Both the position numbers and the translations under genes were made by a program. Below, one piece after another: positions 37,194 through 50,800 of a stretch of DNA of 64,000 nucleotides; within the stretch, counting starts at the first letter, position 1, and every line of letters starts with the position of its first letter. The stretch covers positions 23,681 through 87,680 of the forward strand of contig JAQGBZ010000265.1 of NCBI GenBank assembly GCA_034687125.1, read 5' to 3'. Below the pieces are notes generated by a model, which saw only the letters and a list, made by a program, of their open reading frames with translations, had not been told where the DNA came from and made no database searches. Source of the stretch: Neelides folsomi. Lineage: Eukaryota > Arthropoda > Collembola > Neelipleona > Neelidae.

Positions 37194-40100
37194 TTATATA
37201 TTATGTTTAAGGCTTATTTATAAGCGGACAAAATTTGTCAAATATTGAGGATAATAATTGTGTGAAACAAGGTAAAAAGAGCAGGGTAAAAAGATCAGAG
37301 TCTTGGGTTCAAATGAGGAGACTTTTAGGATCATCACGTTTACCACAGAGGTGTGGGAAATTTCCCATGAAATGTTTTTCATTCCATTTCTAGTGCTTAT
37401 CCTTTACATCTTTCCTTCATTTTCATCTCTCCAAACCATATTTTTCAACCTAATTGGGATTTAGCTTCAATTTACATTTTATGTTCACTTTGTTTACCGT
37501 TTAAGAAAATAACTGGACATGTCCAATATTTGATCCAAATAACCTCTTTCTTTCTTTCAATCGAATAAATTAAATAGTTCAAAAATATTTTAATAACAAA
37601 TTTCTTATTTAAGAAAATTCTTAATAAATCATCAACATAAAAATTATGCGATAAATTAAATTAAAATTAAATTAAATCGATATATATAAGGATAATTTTT
37701 GTAGTTTGGTGATATTAACTTTGGATTCATTAATGAAGTTTATACATAAAACTAATGGATCTGATGCATTTACAAAGCTATTAATTATTAATGTCAATTA
37801 AATAACTTATAGATTGGTTAATGTAGAACACGATTGAAAGGAAACTTTTCATTCCAACGTGAATAAACATGAAATGATTCCACACATTTTCCTTCTATAG
37901 CGATTCATTTGATAATGACCTTTGATTCTCATTAATTCATTTAAATCTTATCAGGAAAGCAATTAAAATTTAAATGTCATCAAAATGGAAACTTGATGAT
38001 AAGAATTTGCCATTGAGAGTTCACTGATGTCTCCCATTCACAAATGTGCATAATAATGAAAATTTCCATTCAACTCCAAGTTGAGCAGACAATCAGAGGC
38101 ATTCACGGAACTCCTTGTAGGAAGCGTGTTGAGTCGAGGTTAACATTTTAATTTGTGTCAAATCTTTCATAAATGATTCAAAAAGATTATTAGAGTATAA
38201 AATTGAGAAAATGCACCTTATTTTTATGTGTAAGGAACTGAGGTCTACTTGCATTCAAAATGTGTTTGTGTCCTTCCCTGCATAAGGTGTATAGCAATAA
38301 ATATCCGACTACACAGCGAGTTAGCGATTTTGCAATAGAAACGCCCTTCCGAACAATGAAATAAAGTTTTCTGTTCCTCTCCATGAATCCTACATATGGA
38401 AAAGTAACGGAGAATTCAATTTCCATCCACTGAATATTCTCTTTCATAAAGTGTCAACTCCTACGTGGTTACTTCCTACTGCGTGCAATAATAAATAAAT
38501 AATCCACCCGAGGGAATTGAGAACAGAGAGTTAATCTTTCCTTTATAAGAGTAAATCTCTTCATGAAAGCCCTCCTTTGCACTCTCCAAATTCTCCATGT
38601 CGTATTTCCTTATTTGAGACACAAGAACGTGTCGACGGTTGCAAAAATTAGATGCGTTATTGTGAAATTCCCAGAAATAACCTTTTTTAAATCCCTTTAT
38701 AGTTCAATTCAAAGTTTGTTATATTTTACACAAACAACTCGGAACATTCAAAGCTTTCTTCACAAATGCAGCGGCAAAGTGCATTTGGGGGTATACCTAT
38801 TTATATTAGCATTACAATTCTTATCTGGAAATGTACTTAAAAATTCCCCAACTACTTAAAATCTCTTTTCTTCCTTACTCTGGTCCCTACGGTACAAATG
38901 GAAGCTGTGGAATGTCAAATTTTCATTTCTCGCTAAATCAAATCCACCAAAGGATCCTTCCGAGAGCAAAATAATTTATTAACTAAATGCACAAGAACAT
39001 TTACTTTAGAAAATATATTCATAGTCCATTACCATAATTCATTTAAGAAATAAGGCTCAAATGTTTGAAAACAGATGATGGAGGTGGATACGCCTTATCT
39101 TGGCACTTCACTTAAATCGCGCATTCACTCATCTTCATTTTGGTTATAGAATGTCCATGTAAAACCGAAGAAGTCAATTCTCAGTAATTGTTTGCCACAT
39201 AAGAGGAGATCGAGAGGAACGAACGAGCGATTCTGAGAAAACAATCCGTCTCAAACAACCAGAAATGTCCACAAAAGGAGTTTAATCCTTTTGGCGAAAA
39301 AGGATATCTTAGGCGAAACTTTCAAAATTCCCTTATAAAGGAAAAGAAGAGCAAATGAGATAAAGTGAAGCGAATTATTGGAGAAAAATGTTCGTTAAGG
39401 TGAAAATTATGAGAGATAAAGCCAATAAAGAAGCAACTGGTTGCTTCCAACCCACTTGTTGCGCATATTGTACGCATTCATACAATACAATGGTAAGCGA
39501 AGAAATTTCATTCCCCCAGCACAACTCGTCGCAACCTCCCTATTTTGAATTGTACTGATGGAGTTACTGTGCGACGTCGTCCTCCGCACCACTTCCTCTT
39601 CATTGGACATACATATGAGGGATTATAAATTGTCTAGTGGCTGAGTTAGAGCGTGAGAGATTTTCCTCGAGATTTCTAGGCGCCCCTTGAGTCATCAATT
39701 GAGTCCTCGTCGGAACATATGAGACGAGTCAACGATGAAAGGTTTATTTATGGGCTCAATTCTGTGAGTCCAGGTTAGCAGAAGATCAAGCAGGCGGACT
39801 CCATTTCTCAAAATCTCATATGCTAATTATCATTGTCAACAATGAACATGAAAAGCCATTTTTCACCTTTCTTTCCTTCCCCATTGTAAACAAAGTGAGG
39901 TGGATGGATTGTGGCGATCTCACAACCCGCTTCCATTATCTTCCACCAGAAATATTATTCCAGCTCGGACATAACAAAAGAGTTGGACAAACCTCGCCCT
40001 ATACCCCCTATGAGATAATATATTCGAGCGCATCTAATTCTAATGAGATATAGGGCCGCGGAAGGTTGTACAAGATTCCCCTGTCCCATTTGATCTTTTT

Positions 40101-41262
40101 CAGGGTCCGACATTTGATTTGAATGAGAATTGTAGGATCCCGCAGCCGGAGTCAAGTCAAACCAGTCAGAGTCAAATCAGTCATTTTGCTCGAGTCATCA
40201 CGAGAGCATTCCTTCTCAAAGATATCATTCATTTCACTCATGAGATCCAGTCATCTCACTTTCGTGCCGGCGTATCTCTCATTCCCATGATGGCAACTTA
40301 GTGAGTATTTATTGCCTTCTTCAATGAGCCCCATCTTCTAATTTTGATCCTTGATTGCCATATGCATGTGAATGAAGAATCTCCTACGTGACTAATATGC
40401 GAAGCAATGATGTGTTATGCTCATAATAGCCCTGATACGACTTATCACACTTAAGCACCACTGACTAAAAGAGAGAGAGAGAATTCGAGATAGGATTCAA
40501 AGTGAGGCGACAAGGCAAAGGACGAAGAATTTTTAAAGATTAATCAATCACTTTACTCTTCCAGCCTCCTGCATCCTCTTTCTCTTCATTTATGAATTAT
40601 GAAGTCCTCTTTTTATGGCCCTTCCCAAGGGTGAACACACAAGCATGGAAGGGAGCATGGGAATGAGATAGTAATTGAGAAAATAATGGATGGATCCATT
40701 AAGAGGTGGAAAGAGAAAACTGAATTTTGGACGACACGCGTGGAGCATCAACCTTGATTTTGGCAGTCGTCAAACTTCCCATTTATCATCTCAAAACTCA
40801 ATATTAAATTCCTCCTCAGCCACTCCAGTCGCTCAATTCCAGTTTAATAAACTATGAATCTGTCAGCTGACACTAGTTTTGAAGAAGAGAGGAAAAAGCC
40901 AGGTCGTATTTTATCTTAATTAGCTACTACTTACAATTCCTTCACCCTCCGCGTGGAAATCCCATGGCCTTGGCGTCCTTCGGAAACCAAGAATCAATAC
41001 CGCTAGGATAATTGTAAATAAAATCCAGAAGGAAAATCAACATGGGTTTTTTATCTGCTCAAATCATGAACATCACCGGATTCAAATGAGGTAGTTTGTA
41101 ATAGTGTAAGGTGCAAGGATGAATTTCTCAGTTCAATCTCTAAGCTCGGCAAACATGAGAGCGGAGGATCTCTTCCTAATTGTTTACTTACTCATAAAAA
41201 ATCAATAATGAATTGAAATCATATTCTATTCATTTCGAGACAGTTCCTTTGTGTCCGTGTCT

Positions 41263-41305
41263 CTTCCATTGAAAGTGAATTTGAGGCTTCTTCCATTGAA
41301 AGTGA
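41263..41305. repeat. Short direct duplication, 27-bp period
   Basis: CTTCCATTGAAAGTGA occurs at 41263-41278 and again at 41290-41305. The period is a multiple of three and several frames on both strands stay open across it, but no exon could be supported. Confidence 0.6.
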
Positions 41306-44300
41306 CGGGAGCAATGGCTGTGTTCTGTACGTGGGTCTTATTCTTAGCTTTCCAGACAATATCATCAATTCCAAATGAGGTCTGAATCCCTTTTGTTCTT
41401 CCATGACTTTTCTACCACAAAAATGGTGATGGTTCAAAATGGAATTGAAATGAATAGAATGGTTCCTAAATGAATTTATTATTATTTATCTTTCCCTTAC
41501 CCTTGAGCCTTCGTTCTAAACTCCTGCTAATAATAAATTCAGTTTGCAAGAACATCGGGACATGTTACTCTGTAAGGTGAAGTTCTCGAGATGATAAAAG
41601 ATAGTTTCCATTTTATATTATTTATCTCGTGACCACATAATGGTGACTTGCAATGAATTGAATTTAATCTTTTCATAACTTGAGTTCAAGATCTTATAAA
41701 CTTTTTTTAAAAGAGGAGGGAGAACAAGTAAGGCCAGTAAGTAAAAATGGATAAGAATGTCGGAATTAAGGGGAATGTTAAAGCGAAAACTTGTTCTATC
41801 GCCAGAATACATCCTATAAAAATTACACAGACATTGAAAAAATATTTTCGGCAAATCTTAAAGTTTCTTGTTAATTTGAGCTTAAACAAAATTGACAATA
41901 AATTGTACTCTAACAAAAACTCGTTCACAATTACATGTCAATGTTCACTCATAAATATTAAAATCGGTGGCATATTGAGATGAGGAATTTAGTTACAGAC
42001 GAATTTGCTAAATTGAATTATTCATTCAATGATTCAATTTTTTCACGCAAGGTATCATGATTTTGATCTTATATAAAAGCTGTAAAATAATGAGATATTT
42101 ATCTTCCTTGGGCCAAAAAAGGAAAATGATAAAGTACTAGAATAATATATGCATATTGTGTAAATGAAAAAAGTTCATTTTTCATCTCTTTACTGCCCTT
42201 TAATAAACACAGATAAACTGCGGACTAAAACCTACGTAAAAGCACGGACATAGAAAAACTTCCCATGAATGAAGTTTGTATAAAAAGGAGATGAAAAATA
42301 TATTTGCATGTTCCAAAATGCTCATCCCTCAAATATCCAATTTCCTAGTCATGTAACTCAAGCATTGTGATTGGAAAAAACTGACTAGCTATTTAGCAAA
42401 TAACAGCAGCTGAAGGTGGAAAATGTCCTTCGAAATGAGTAACTGCTTCATTGAGGTGTCTCTTGTTCTTTGAATTAAAATCAATATAGATAAATTTCAA
42501 TTACAACCCGATTACACCTCTATCATTTTATAAGAGGCTAGATGAGATTTCTTGTTTATTACTTGTAGTTAATGAGCTGCGAATCATTCCCACACAATAA
42601 TATTCATTTAAAGTGCCATAAAGGGAATAAAGAGAGTCAGCATGCTACGCTTATTTATTGCATATTCATATTAATGGATACGGAATAAATTAAATAAAAG
42701 CAGTATTATTTATATTCAAGTGTTCAAATTCGCATTTGCCACTGTCTCCATAAAAGGCTATTGGGCAATTGGGGTCGGATTTTAGTGATTTAAATTACCC
42801 ATGTATTTGGATTTGAGTCAATTCTTTTATAAAAAAACCCTAACAATAAAATGGTGTCTTTAATGTTGCTCAGACGTGGGTAGGATCAATTTATGAGCCG
42901 TAGGATGGCGAAATCTAAGTATTGGCCCATGTTTGTGAAAATAGAATTGAACCCATATGGTTGAGGGAATTCCCTAAACAAATGCTGAATAAGGGAATGG
43001 TGGTTAAACCGAAGGAATGCAAATTTTTAGAAAGCTCCATTTAAATCCTCAATTGCGAGGAAAAGAATAGAGGAAATCCGTGAAAGGATATGGGAGAAAA
43101 AGAAGGAAAGAATAAGGCTTTTTTTCTAAACGACCCTCCACCATTGTGAATTTTATGGTGATTAAACAGAACAGATGGTTCCATAAAGAAGCTATTGTTT
43201 CTCTTAATCCAGGAATGTGATGCAATCGAATGCAATTGAGCCAATGCACTAAACCTGCTTCATTCTTCTCCCTCGGAAACCTCTTAACACTCTCTTAAGA
43301 AGTTCCAGCAGGGTCGTATTTTAAGGGCTTATAAATCCATTTAGGAGGAGGAATAAAAAATGAGTGGAAATATAAAAGAATGGCTTTTTCTCCTTCTAGC
43401 CAGAGTTTTGAGAAGACAATAGAGCACGAGAAGGCGAGGCTCAATGCAGAGTAATAAAAGAGGACAGAGAACGCGGCTGGGTAATCTCTACTCCCCATGT
43501 AGGACCAAGAGACAAGAATTAGAATTAGGAGAAGGCTTCCCTGGATAAATGAGTCTGTTTGTGTCTGCCTTTACCCTCTCGAAAGTCTCGATGAAAAAAT
43601 AAAATATAAAAAAGAAGATTTCGAACAAGGATCTGAAGTGGACATCGCATCCGTGGAGGAGGTGAAGGGAAACTTGGAATTTCGAGTTACGACTCTTCCG
43701 TTTCCCCCTTATTCTCCATTCACTTTTGTCGGATTTGGATTTATTCCTTGTCTGCTCTATCGTGAAACAATGAAAATTCATATGTAAATTCCCTCTTTAA
43801 TCTCCTTCTTCATCTTCTCTCTTTACCGACCCCATAGTGGATGTAAAAAGTGAACCTCGGCGGATTCATCGTCACTTTCACTACCCTTCCACCTCCGCTA
43901 ACATTATTAAACTTTTCTTCCTCTTCTGTTCCTCAAGGTTGGAAGGGGTTTTCCAAAGAACTCAAATTGTAGGTGTTCCCATTCTTTTCCTGCGCAAGGG
44001 CTCGTCAACAATAAAATAATTGTTTTCCTCAATGCCATAAACGAGTGAGGAATGACAATAATAAAATAAGCATTTAAGAAGAATTTAGTGATAATGTAGC
44101 AAAGGAAATAGAAATTACCGGTCTCATACATTCAAGCTCGTTAGTCTTCATTAGCATCCATCAAGTACTCATTGTAGAGGTAAAGCAAGCGGGAAAACGT
44201 GAATTCTTTGCCAATTTCAACCCAATTGTTCAGTAATTTTGAAGAATGAAACGGCACAAAAGGAACTAGCGTGATGTAAAATATCATATTTATTACATAA

Positions 44301-46671
44301 CTCTAGATACTTGAGTCTAAAAATATTTACTAGCTTTATAAATATCCCAATGCGATGAGCAACTTTCCTGATGACTTAACCATATATGATTTTATCAGCA
44401 ATTTTATGTATTATGTAATGTCAAACTCAAATGTAAAAATGAGCATTAAAACGAAGCTATTAAGCTACAAACATTTATTCGAGAATTTTAAAGGGAGAGG
44501 TCCATGGAGTTGCGAATTGGTTATCTGGGAATTTACTACCGACATCATAGGGAAAACATCGTATATGAGATATTACATTCCGATTAGCTCATTGAGGTAG
44601 AATGCTATTTTAAATCAGGCATACAACGAGGCATTCTTTTATGATGTTGCTCAATAGGGAGGAATGTAAAGTTTGAAAATCCTCAACGGCACAACGTCGT
44701 CGGGCGACTGTGTGCAAAGATTCAAGATGAGATAAAAACCTTCATTTGACAAGATGAGAGGACAGTACAATAACTATAAGGAGCGGATTTGGATTCAGTT
44801 TCCAAATTTGCATTACACTGGGGCTTTCCCTTCACTGTGCGAATATTATGATGGGCCAAGTGGAAAGACTTGAGTGACAGATCCCACAAAATACTAATTG
44901 TCTCCTCTGTGCTTTCCTCCTCACCCCTCACAGACAAGGGACGAGTTTGACCGCGGATGGGCCATTTAAGGAGATCAGAAAGGGGAAAGGGAAGGCGTAG
45001 TTGTATTGACAATGCTGTAATTGTAAACACGATCCTCTCAATCATCACCTAATAAATAGTGTCCTGAAATTAAGACACGGTTTTACAAAAGAGTTCATCG
45101 CGTGACTCCCATTATCCTCTTTTGACTCTTCCGCCAAATGAAAGGCAATTAAAAGGTTATTAAGTTCCCGTGTGTGCTCTACAAATGAAGAGATAAGGAA
45201 ATTTCTTTAGTAGGTTTACTGCCTCTGCACTCCCTCCATTAAGGTTAATTTTGAGAGTGGAAGGAAATTGGTCGAGAATGGAATTGGCATAAAAAGAAAG
45301 GAAATGACACCTTAATCTCGACTCTCGTTCCTCAAGGATCATTCGAATTAAATTGTCGCGTTTTGTAGTGACATGGGACACGTTTGAACGCCAGCCTCAT
45401 TGCGGAATCTCATCCTTCATCGCCTACATATGTGGGCCTTTGGTTTGAGCCACAAAAGGACAATCTTAAATGATGGCAACCCTAAACTGCACCTGAGTGA
45501 ATTAAATTGCATTGATGGATTTCAACTGAGAATTCTTTTATAGGATATAAAAGAAATTAAAATGGATCGCTTCACTCCAATCAACCTCGCAGCGGCCGTA
45601 TTTTGTCTCTTCAAATTAAACTGAGATATATAGGGAGGAGATACAATGGGATTCAAAAGGACTCGATTGAATCTCTGAGGAGAATGACGACTATATTATC
45701 TTGCAGAAACGAGTACAAGGTTCCTCAGACTAATTTAAGACGAAGAGCTCACATTTTGATCCAATGGAAAATGCATTGAGCCGAGTCGAGCATTCATTTA
45801 TGGTAACAATCAAAATCCCTACATGCACAAATAGAGCGCCTTTCCCCTCGCAGGGACCTCATCAGTGATTCTATTGAGGATCAAAAATCTAATTACCTTC
45901 TGTTTATCAAATGTAAATACTAAATACATGCAATTTCCTTTCAAAATAATTTATTGACCTTCAGGTCCTCCGTGCACTACTCTAATGGACTTCCAACATA
46001 ATATTTGATCATTCAACTTTGAACTCCCAAAACGGCTCAAACTTGCATTTAGTTACTCAGAGTATAAAATCAAATCTGTTGTGTGTTTCTCCGTTTCAGG
46101 AATTTATAATGATTGCGGCAATATAATTTAAAACGCTTAACAAGAATTCGTACAGTTAACACACTGCAACAAAGGAGAAGAGGAGCAGAGGCGAATATCA
46201 TGGATTGCATCTCAGAATCTCAACTTATTTATGAGGTTATTAAATTATGAGTTTTACTTCCAACAGATTTCCACACATGTTGGCGGCATTAAAATCTCCC
46301 TTTGATCCGAACCTGCCTCAGCTAAAATTGATATATTCGAGAAGCCGGTGGAGCCAGTGGGGTCTCAAGAATAATTATTGCTAATTTCAGATATAAAGAC
46401 AACTCGACTCCCTCATACTTGCTTATTATTTGCCCTCTTTGAATAAATGAAATAAATGTAGCTCAGCACAAGGGCTCGTCTTTCAACAATTCCAAAGGGA
46501 TTCTTTATAAAAATAAATTATTTTATGAGTACCATTAATTTTACCACACACTTTTATGAAGGTGAATCACGCTCCATGAAAAATTGAAAATATTCCTCTT
46601 CATTCCAAGGCCTACTATGAATGGAGGATAATGTTCCTTATATAATACTGGGAATGATTACATAAATCTAC

Positions 46672-46749
46672 CTTGGTGCATTGGAAGGAGCGAGAGGTGG
46701 GAAGCCGTTCTTTCTGATGCTCTCGGTGAGATCATCGTTAACCATGAGC
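46672..46749 (-). CDS. Candidate exon C of an unassigned minus-strand gene
   Basis: A 78-nt exon between a good acceptor (cttatgcag, AG at 46751-46750) and donor CAAG|gtagat at 46671. In the frame that matches the preceding candidate exon it reads LMVNDDLTESIRKNGFPPLA then PSNAP, phase 2 in and out. A second frame is also open and would leave phase 1. I do not recognise a family. The next exon was not found: joining to the PDZ-gene exons in phase 2 hits stops. Confidence 0.35.
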
Positions 46750-46960
46750 CTGCATAAGATTTTGAATTTTAAAATAAGAGTCTTTTAATGACCTCTTAAT
46801 TATCCGACTGTAAAGGATTATGGGAGTTCCAGAACGGAGCGCGGCAGGTAGGAAGAGAGGAAATGCCATGTAAAGTAATTTCTTATTAAAATTCTTGAAA
46901 TTCAGAGGGAAAGCTCAATCATTCCACTTGAACGTCTTTGCCACTGCCACTTCGTCTCAC

Positions 46961-47043
46961 TCCATCCTGTTTGTGACGATCTTTTCGATCGTCCGGTTCG
47001 CTACACACTCAAGAAGGCATTTAAGGCAGAAGAGGATCTCCGA
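46961..47043 (-). CDS. Candidate exon B of an unassigned minus-strand gene
   Basis: The acceptor tatttgctcttcag (AG at 47045-47044) is pyrimidine-rich and the donor GGA|gtgaga at 46960 is good. Twenty-seven open codons plus two bases read SEILFCLKCLLECVANRTIE then KIVTNRM. It is phase 0 in and phase 2 out, matching exon C across a 211-bp intron and candidate exon A across about 190 bp. It looks helical with alternating Leu/Cys, but no family is recognised. Confidence 0.33.
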
Positions 47044-47236
47044 CTGAAGAGCAAATATAAAGCGGAGCGCTTTTCTTTATTCTCCAACTTCATTCCTTCC
47101 ACTTCAATTTCATCTTCACCATAAAGTATGTATAAAGTACGTGTCTATGTGTGTGCATGCACTTCAAAGGCCACAGCGACGGCTGACTCACTTTAAAACT
47201 TATGGGAAAACAAGACGATTGAACACACATACTCAC

Positions 47237-47273
47237 TTGTACCTGCATACCTCCAGAGCCCAACGACTTTATC
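47237..47273 (-). CDS. Candidate exon A of an unassigned minus-strand gene
   Basis: It ends at donor CAA|gtgagtat (47236) in phase 0 and reads IKSLGSGGMQVQ. Two acceptors are possible: AG at 47275-47274 (phase 2), or AG at 47280-47279, which adds two codons (phase 0). An in-frame stop lies just upstream, so an acceptor is required. This is the weakest member of the three-exon cluster. Confidence 0.25.
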
Positions 47274-47685
47274 CTAACCTTCCCACGCACAATCAATGAT
47301 TAATTGTCAGGAACGTACGAGAGTCATTTTAATGTGAGAATGTCGGACGAAGAGGAGGGAGGAACCAAAGAGGTTGATATTATTAATAATCCCCAAGATT
47401 CCTTCGTCCACCTTCACCACATTCACATCCCGGATATGTGGATTAGCATTAAATGGGGGGGAATAGAGGCCATTAACATTCAACATGACATTGTGAGGCC
47501 GAGGATGAGAGAATGGAGGAGGAATAGGGATAGGTAAGGAACACCCATGGATAGACACGAATTGAATTGCATAATCATAATAGAGAGATTGGAGAAGGAA
47601 CTCTCGATTGGAATTCAGCTCTTTGTTGTATTGATTTCTACCTACAGTTATTTATGAGGGTCGCCGTGGCTGGGACAACTCCGCT

Positions 47686-47698
47686 CACACACACACAC
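47686..47698. repeat. CA microsatellite
   Basis: About six CA units, directly beyond a minus-strand GTGAGT donor-like site. Confidence 0.7.
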
Positions 47699-47702
47699 TC
47701 AC

Positions 47703-47802
47703 CCATTGTCTGTGCTCCTCCCCGACTATCCATTTCATCTCTGATGGGTAGTATTCTTTTTTTTCCTCCGCCGGGTGATTCCACCCATAAACACAGGCTC
47801 AT
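47703..47802 (-). CDS. Possible alternative first exon (phase 1)
   Basis: ATG at 47802-47800 opens 33 codons plus one base (MSLCLWVESPGGGKKRILPI then RDEMDSRGGAQTM) before donor TGG|gtgagtgt at 47702. The frame extends upstream to another ATG at 47841. Phase 1 would fit exon 2, 3 or 4 of the PDZ gene. There is no evidence that it belongs to that gene, and the phase match is one in three. Confidence 0.18.
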
Positions 47803-50800
47803 ATGAGGCCATTCAGACAAGTTATGCATAAATGGATACAATAAAGATCAAATACAGTATGGCCAAGTTGATCGATCTCTTCAAGTCTCCCAACTTTAAG
47901 GTTGAAGTTATAATGGAAGGGCTTTGGGGAAGGGAGTGGAAATGGGCGACCTTCCCAGCAAGTCGCCTTATTTCTCACTTGTCAACGGAGTGGAGTCCTT
48001 TTAAATCCATATGTTAGCTGGTCTTGAGGAGACAGGAGGTCAAAGGTGTCACTCTCCTTCCTTCATCTCTCCAACGGAACACGGCCTCTTCTCGAGGGTT
48101 TAGGGGTCAATGTTGCATCCTCCACGTACGAAGTGAATGAATCAAATCTAGGCTGCTTGGGATTCACATTACGAACGCTATGAAACCCACAATGCGATCA
48201 AATGGCTGGATGACAAAAATCCTAAATTGCTCAATAAAATCCACAGGCGGATTCAATTTATCAAACCTCAAATTAAATCCGATCTTGTAAATATGGAAAA
48301 GCCTCTTGAACTCGTCTGACAACTTAAGTTGAATTCCATTAGGAATTAGCTTTTAAATGATAAAAGAGAACAATAAAACCTTGACCCAAATGAAAGTTCA
48401 AAAGACTGATGTTAAGACCTAGTTTAAGTGAATTGAGAGATAAAATTAATATAAACTACTTTTGAGAGGCGATCAAGTCATTTTAAATGTGTTTTCCCAT
48501 TGAATAAAAACGACTCTTTAGTTTTCATCGTCTTTGGAACTTTCTTAAGCTCTCAATTGTTATTAAAACCATGTAATGGTTTGTTAAAAGCCTTTGCTCG
48601 TGTCTACCAGTCGAGAGAACAATAGTTGACAAAATAATAAATCTAATATCGAAATACACCCGAGCGAGAAGCAGCCATTTTAATAATAGGGCATAATTTT
48701 TTTAGAAAAAAAGATCCTTTACCCCAAAAGAAACATCACGACTCGTCAATAAAGCAAAATAGGTACATCTTTAAAAAGAGAGTATAAAAATGAAGGAGAG
48801 AGTCCAAAGGGACCACTTGGAAATCACCAGAATAATAAACAAAAAAGAAATTTCTCGTTCATTTCTCTTTATGAGAGGAAATGAAATAAGCTCGAATCAC
48901 ACACACATGGGCTTATTCAAAAAAATGAAAGAGGAATTGGTCGGAATTCCTACTTAACCTTTATGTAAGTATGTATTATTTGGGATTGTGAAGAATATGA
49001 GAGGTTTCTCTTGGCGGACCTTCCCCATGTAGGTTACTACTCAATCTCAATCAAATTCCCTTTCTTCCTCTGCTTCAACTCAAAGGGGGAGAAAATCCTT
49101 TTTGAAGATGACACAAAGAGGTTTTGATAAGAAGGACTCTTGACTCAGTTTCCCTTGTGCATGAGGAAGGGAGCGTTCAACTGACACGTCCCGGATATTA
49201 AGTCTTTCCCACTTTTCTCACCTTCCTTGTCGTAGATCATTTGGACGCAGCAGGAGGAGAGGGTGTCTCTCCTTAGCCTGAATATCGCCAAGCTGTTTCC
49301 TTCAACGGACTCTCAAATGAGGAGAGACCTGGAAAATGGATCCAAGTCTCACCCTCCTTTCAACAATTATTTTCAATTACACCAAAACACGCAATGACCT
49401 TTCACCAATCTCAAACCCTTCTTTGAAGGGAGGATTTGGGATTTTGTTCCACAATCCGCTAAGTTTTACAACCAACTCTCTCATGTTTTACGGCCCAAAC
49501 CTCATGTTCTTCCTATTAACTCAATCTTTAAATTACTCTTTATAGTTAGAGGAACAACGCTAATCAGTAAATCTCTTTTTAGCTCTAAACCTTTTATTCG
49601 AGTTCAACCATCTTCCGTGGCCTTGCATAAAAGGTCTAACGAAGGAAGATAAGTTATTATTAAATAAATTCAATGAATATATTTACTTGTTATGTGCATT
49701 ATTACGGAAAAATTCATGAGTTTTTCTTCTTCTTGACAAGGTTTAGAATACACAAAACCATTGACACAAGAAGATTTTTCTCATTATGACTCTCTGAAAA
49801 GGAGAATGAAAAATGAAGGTAAAATTGTAATAAGGTTTTCTTAAATGAGCAAGAGTGAATTAAGATTTTGTGATATGGGTGTAATATAAGACCTGTTTTT
49901 ACTCCATCAGGACTTTTTCCAAGAACAAGATCTCTCAATACTAGGAGCTAAATGTGAAGAAATTCCTTCTAGTTTAATTGAAGGGTTAGAATTTGATTAT
50001 AGCCTCCAAAGGTATCCTCCGTTTTATAAATAAGATAGAGGGATTGAAGATGGAGCAAGATAGGAATATAACTACATATTTATCAAGGAGGGAGAATATA
50101 ATAAAACATTTGTTGCATGTTCCTTCTCAATAGAAGATAGAATGATTTTCCCTTCGGCCATTTCATATTCATTCTATTTTACATAGAAATCCGATATAAG
50201 GAGAAAAAAGCTCCAATGTTCCCTTTGTGGAGATACAGAAACCTTCGTCAGAAGGCTGGAATTAACTTTTGCTTTAAACAAATTTTACGGTGATTGCCAC
50301 AATAAGAAATTCAATATGCTTGTTTGTAGCCATTTGAATGCATAATGATTGAACTATAGGAGAAGTGTCAAGATGAAATTAATTCTGCAGCCCAACCGTG
50401 GTTGGGAACAACATTTCAAACAAATGATTAGGAGGGGACTCCTCATCCCCACCGTTGTTGAGAGGAGTAGGAGGGCAAATGGAATCATGTTGGGTAAGAC
50501 GGCTCCATGCTCAGACTTGTCTTCTTCTGCTCATGCAAATGTAAATTGTGAACAGGAGGAGCTGGATGGACTCAACTTGGGCGGAAGAGCCAGGAAATTG
50601 TGAAAGAGGAACGAATGGGTCGAGAGCGGACTCGAGGCGCCCACAGCCCGAATGCACTTCATTCTGCCCCAGACTCTTCCTCTAATTCATCTCGCCAATT
50701 TGAACGGATTTTTAACCCCAGGCACCCTTCCCTCGTCCTGACTCTCTTGCTAAAGTAAAACAACAGGGGTTGTGCATTCCACGTCAAGTAATGATGGCAT

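Larger units (their letters stand above)
36821..46671. other. Unassigned AT-rich sequence
   Basis: About 10 kb upstream of the candidate promoter. It contains open frames up to about 100 codons on both strands without consistent splice signals, the 23-nt palindrome at 37171-37193 and a short 27-bp-period duplication near 41.27 kb. No RNA gene or transposon was recognised. Confidence 0.5.

Noticed and set aside
40925-41450. Several exon-like frames on both strands, including a GTAAGT donor on the minus strand near 40933
   Set aside because: Different frames look equally plausible, the best one ends in a stop before the donor, and phases do not join to anything.
43987-44281. Minus-strand frame ending KEFTFSRLLYLYNEYLMDAN
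   Set aside because: Protein-like reading, but only about 49 codons and without a clear acceptor. Likely chance.
47304-47537. Plus-strand frame beginning MSDEEEGGTKEVD and running into a GTAAGG donor
   Set aside because: The later residues are unusual, no downstream exon was found, and it conflicts with the candidate minus-strand exon cluster next to it.
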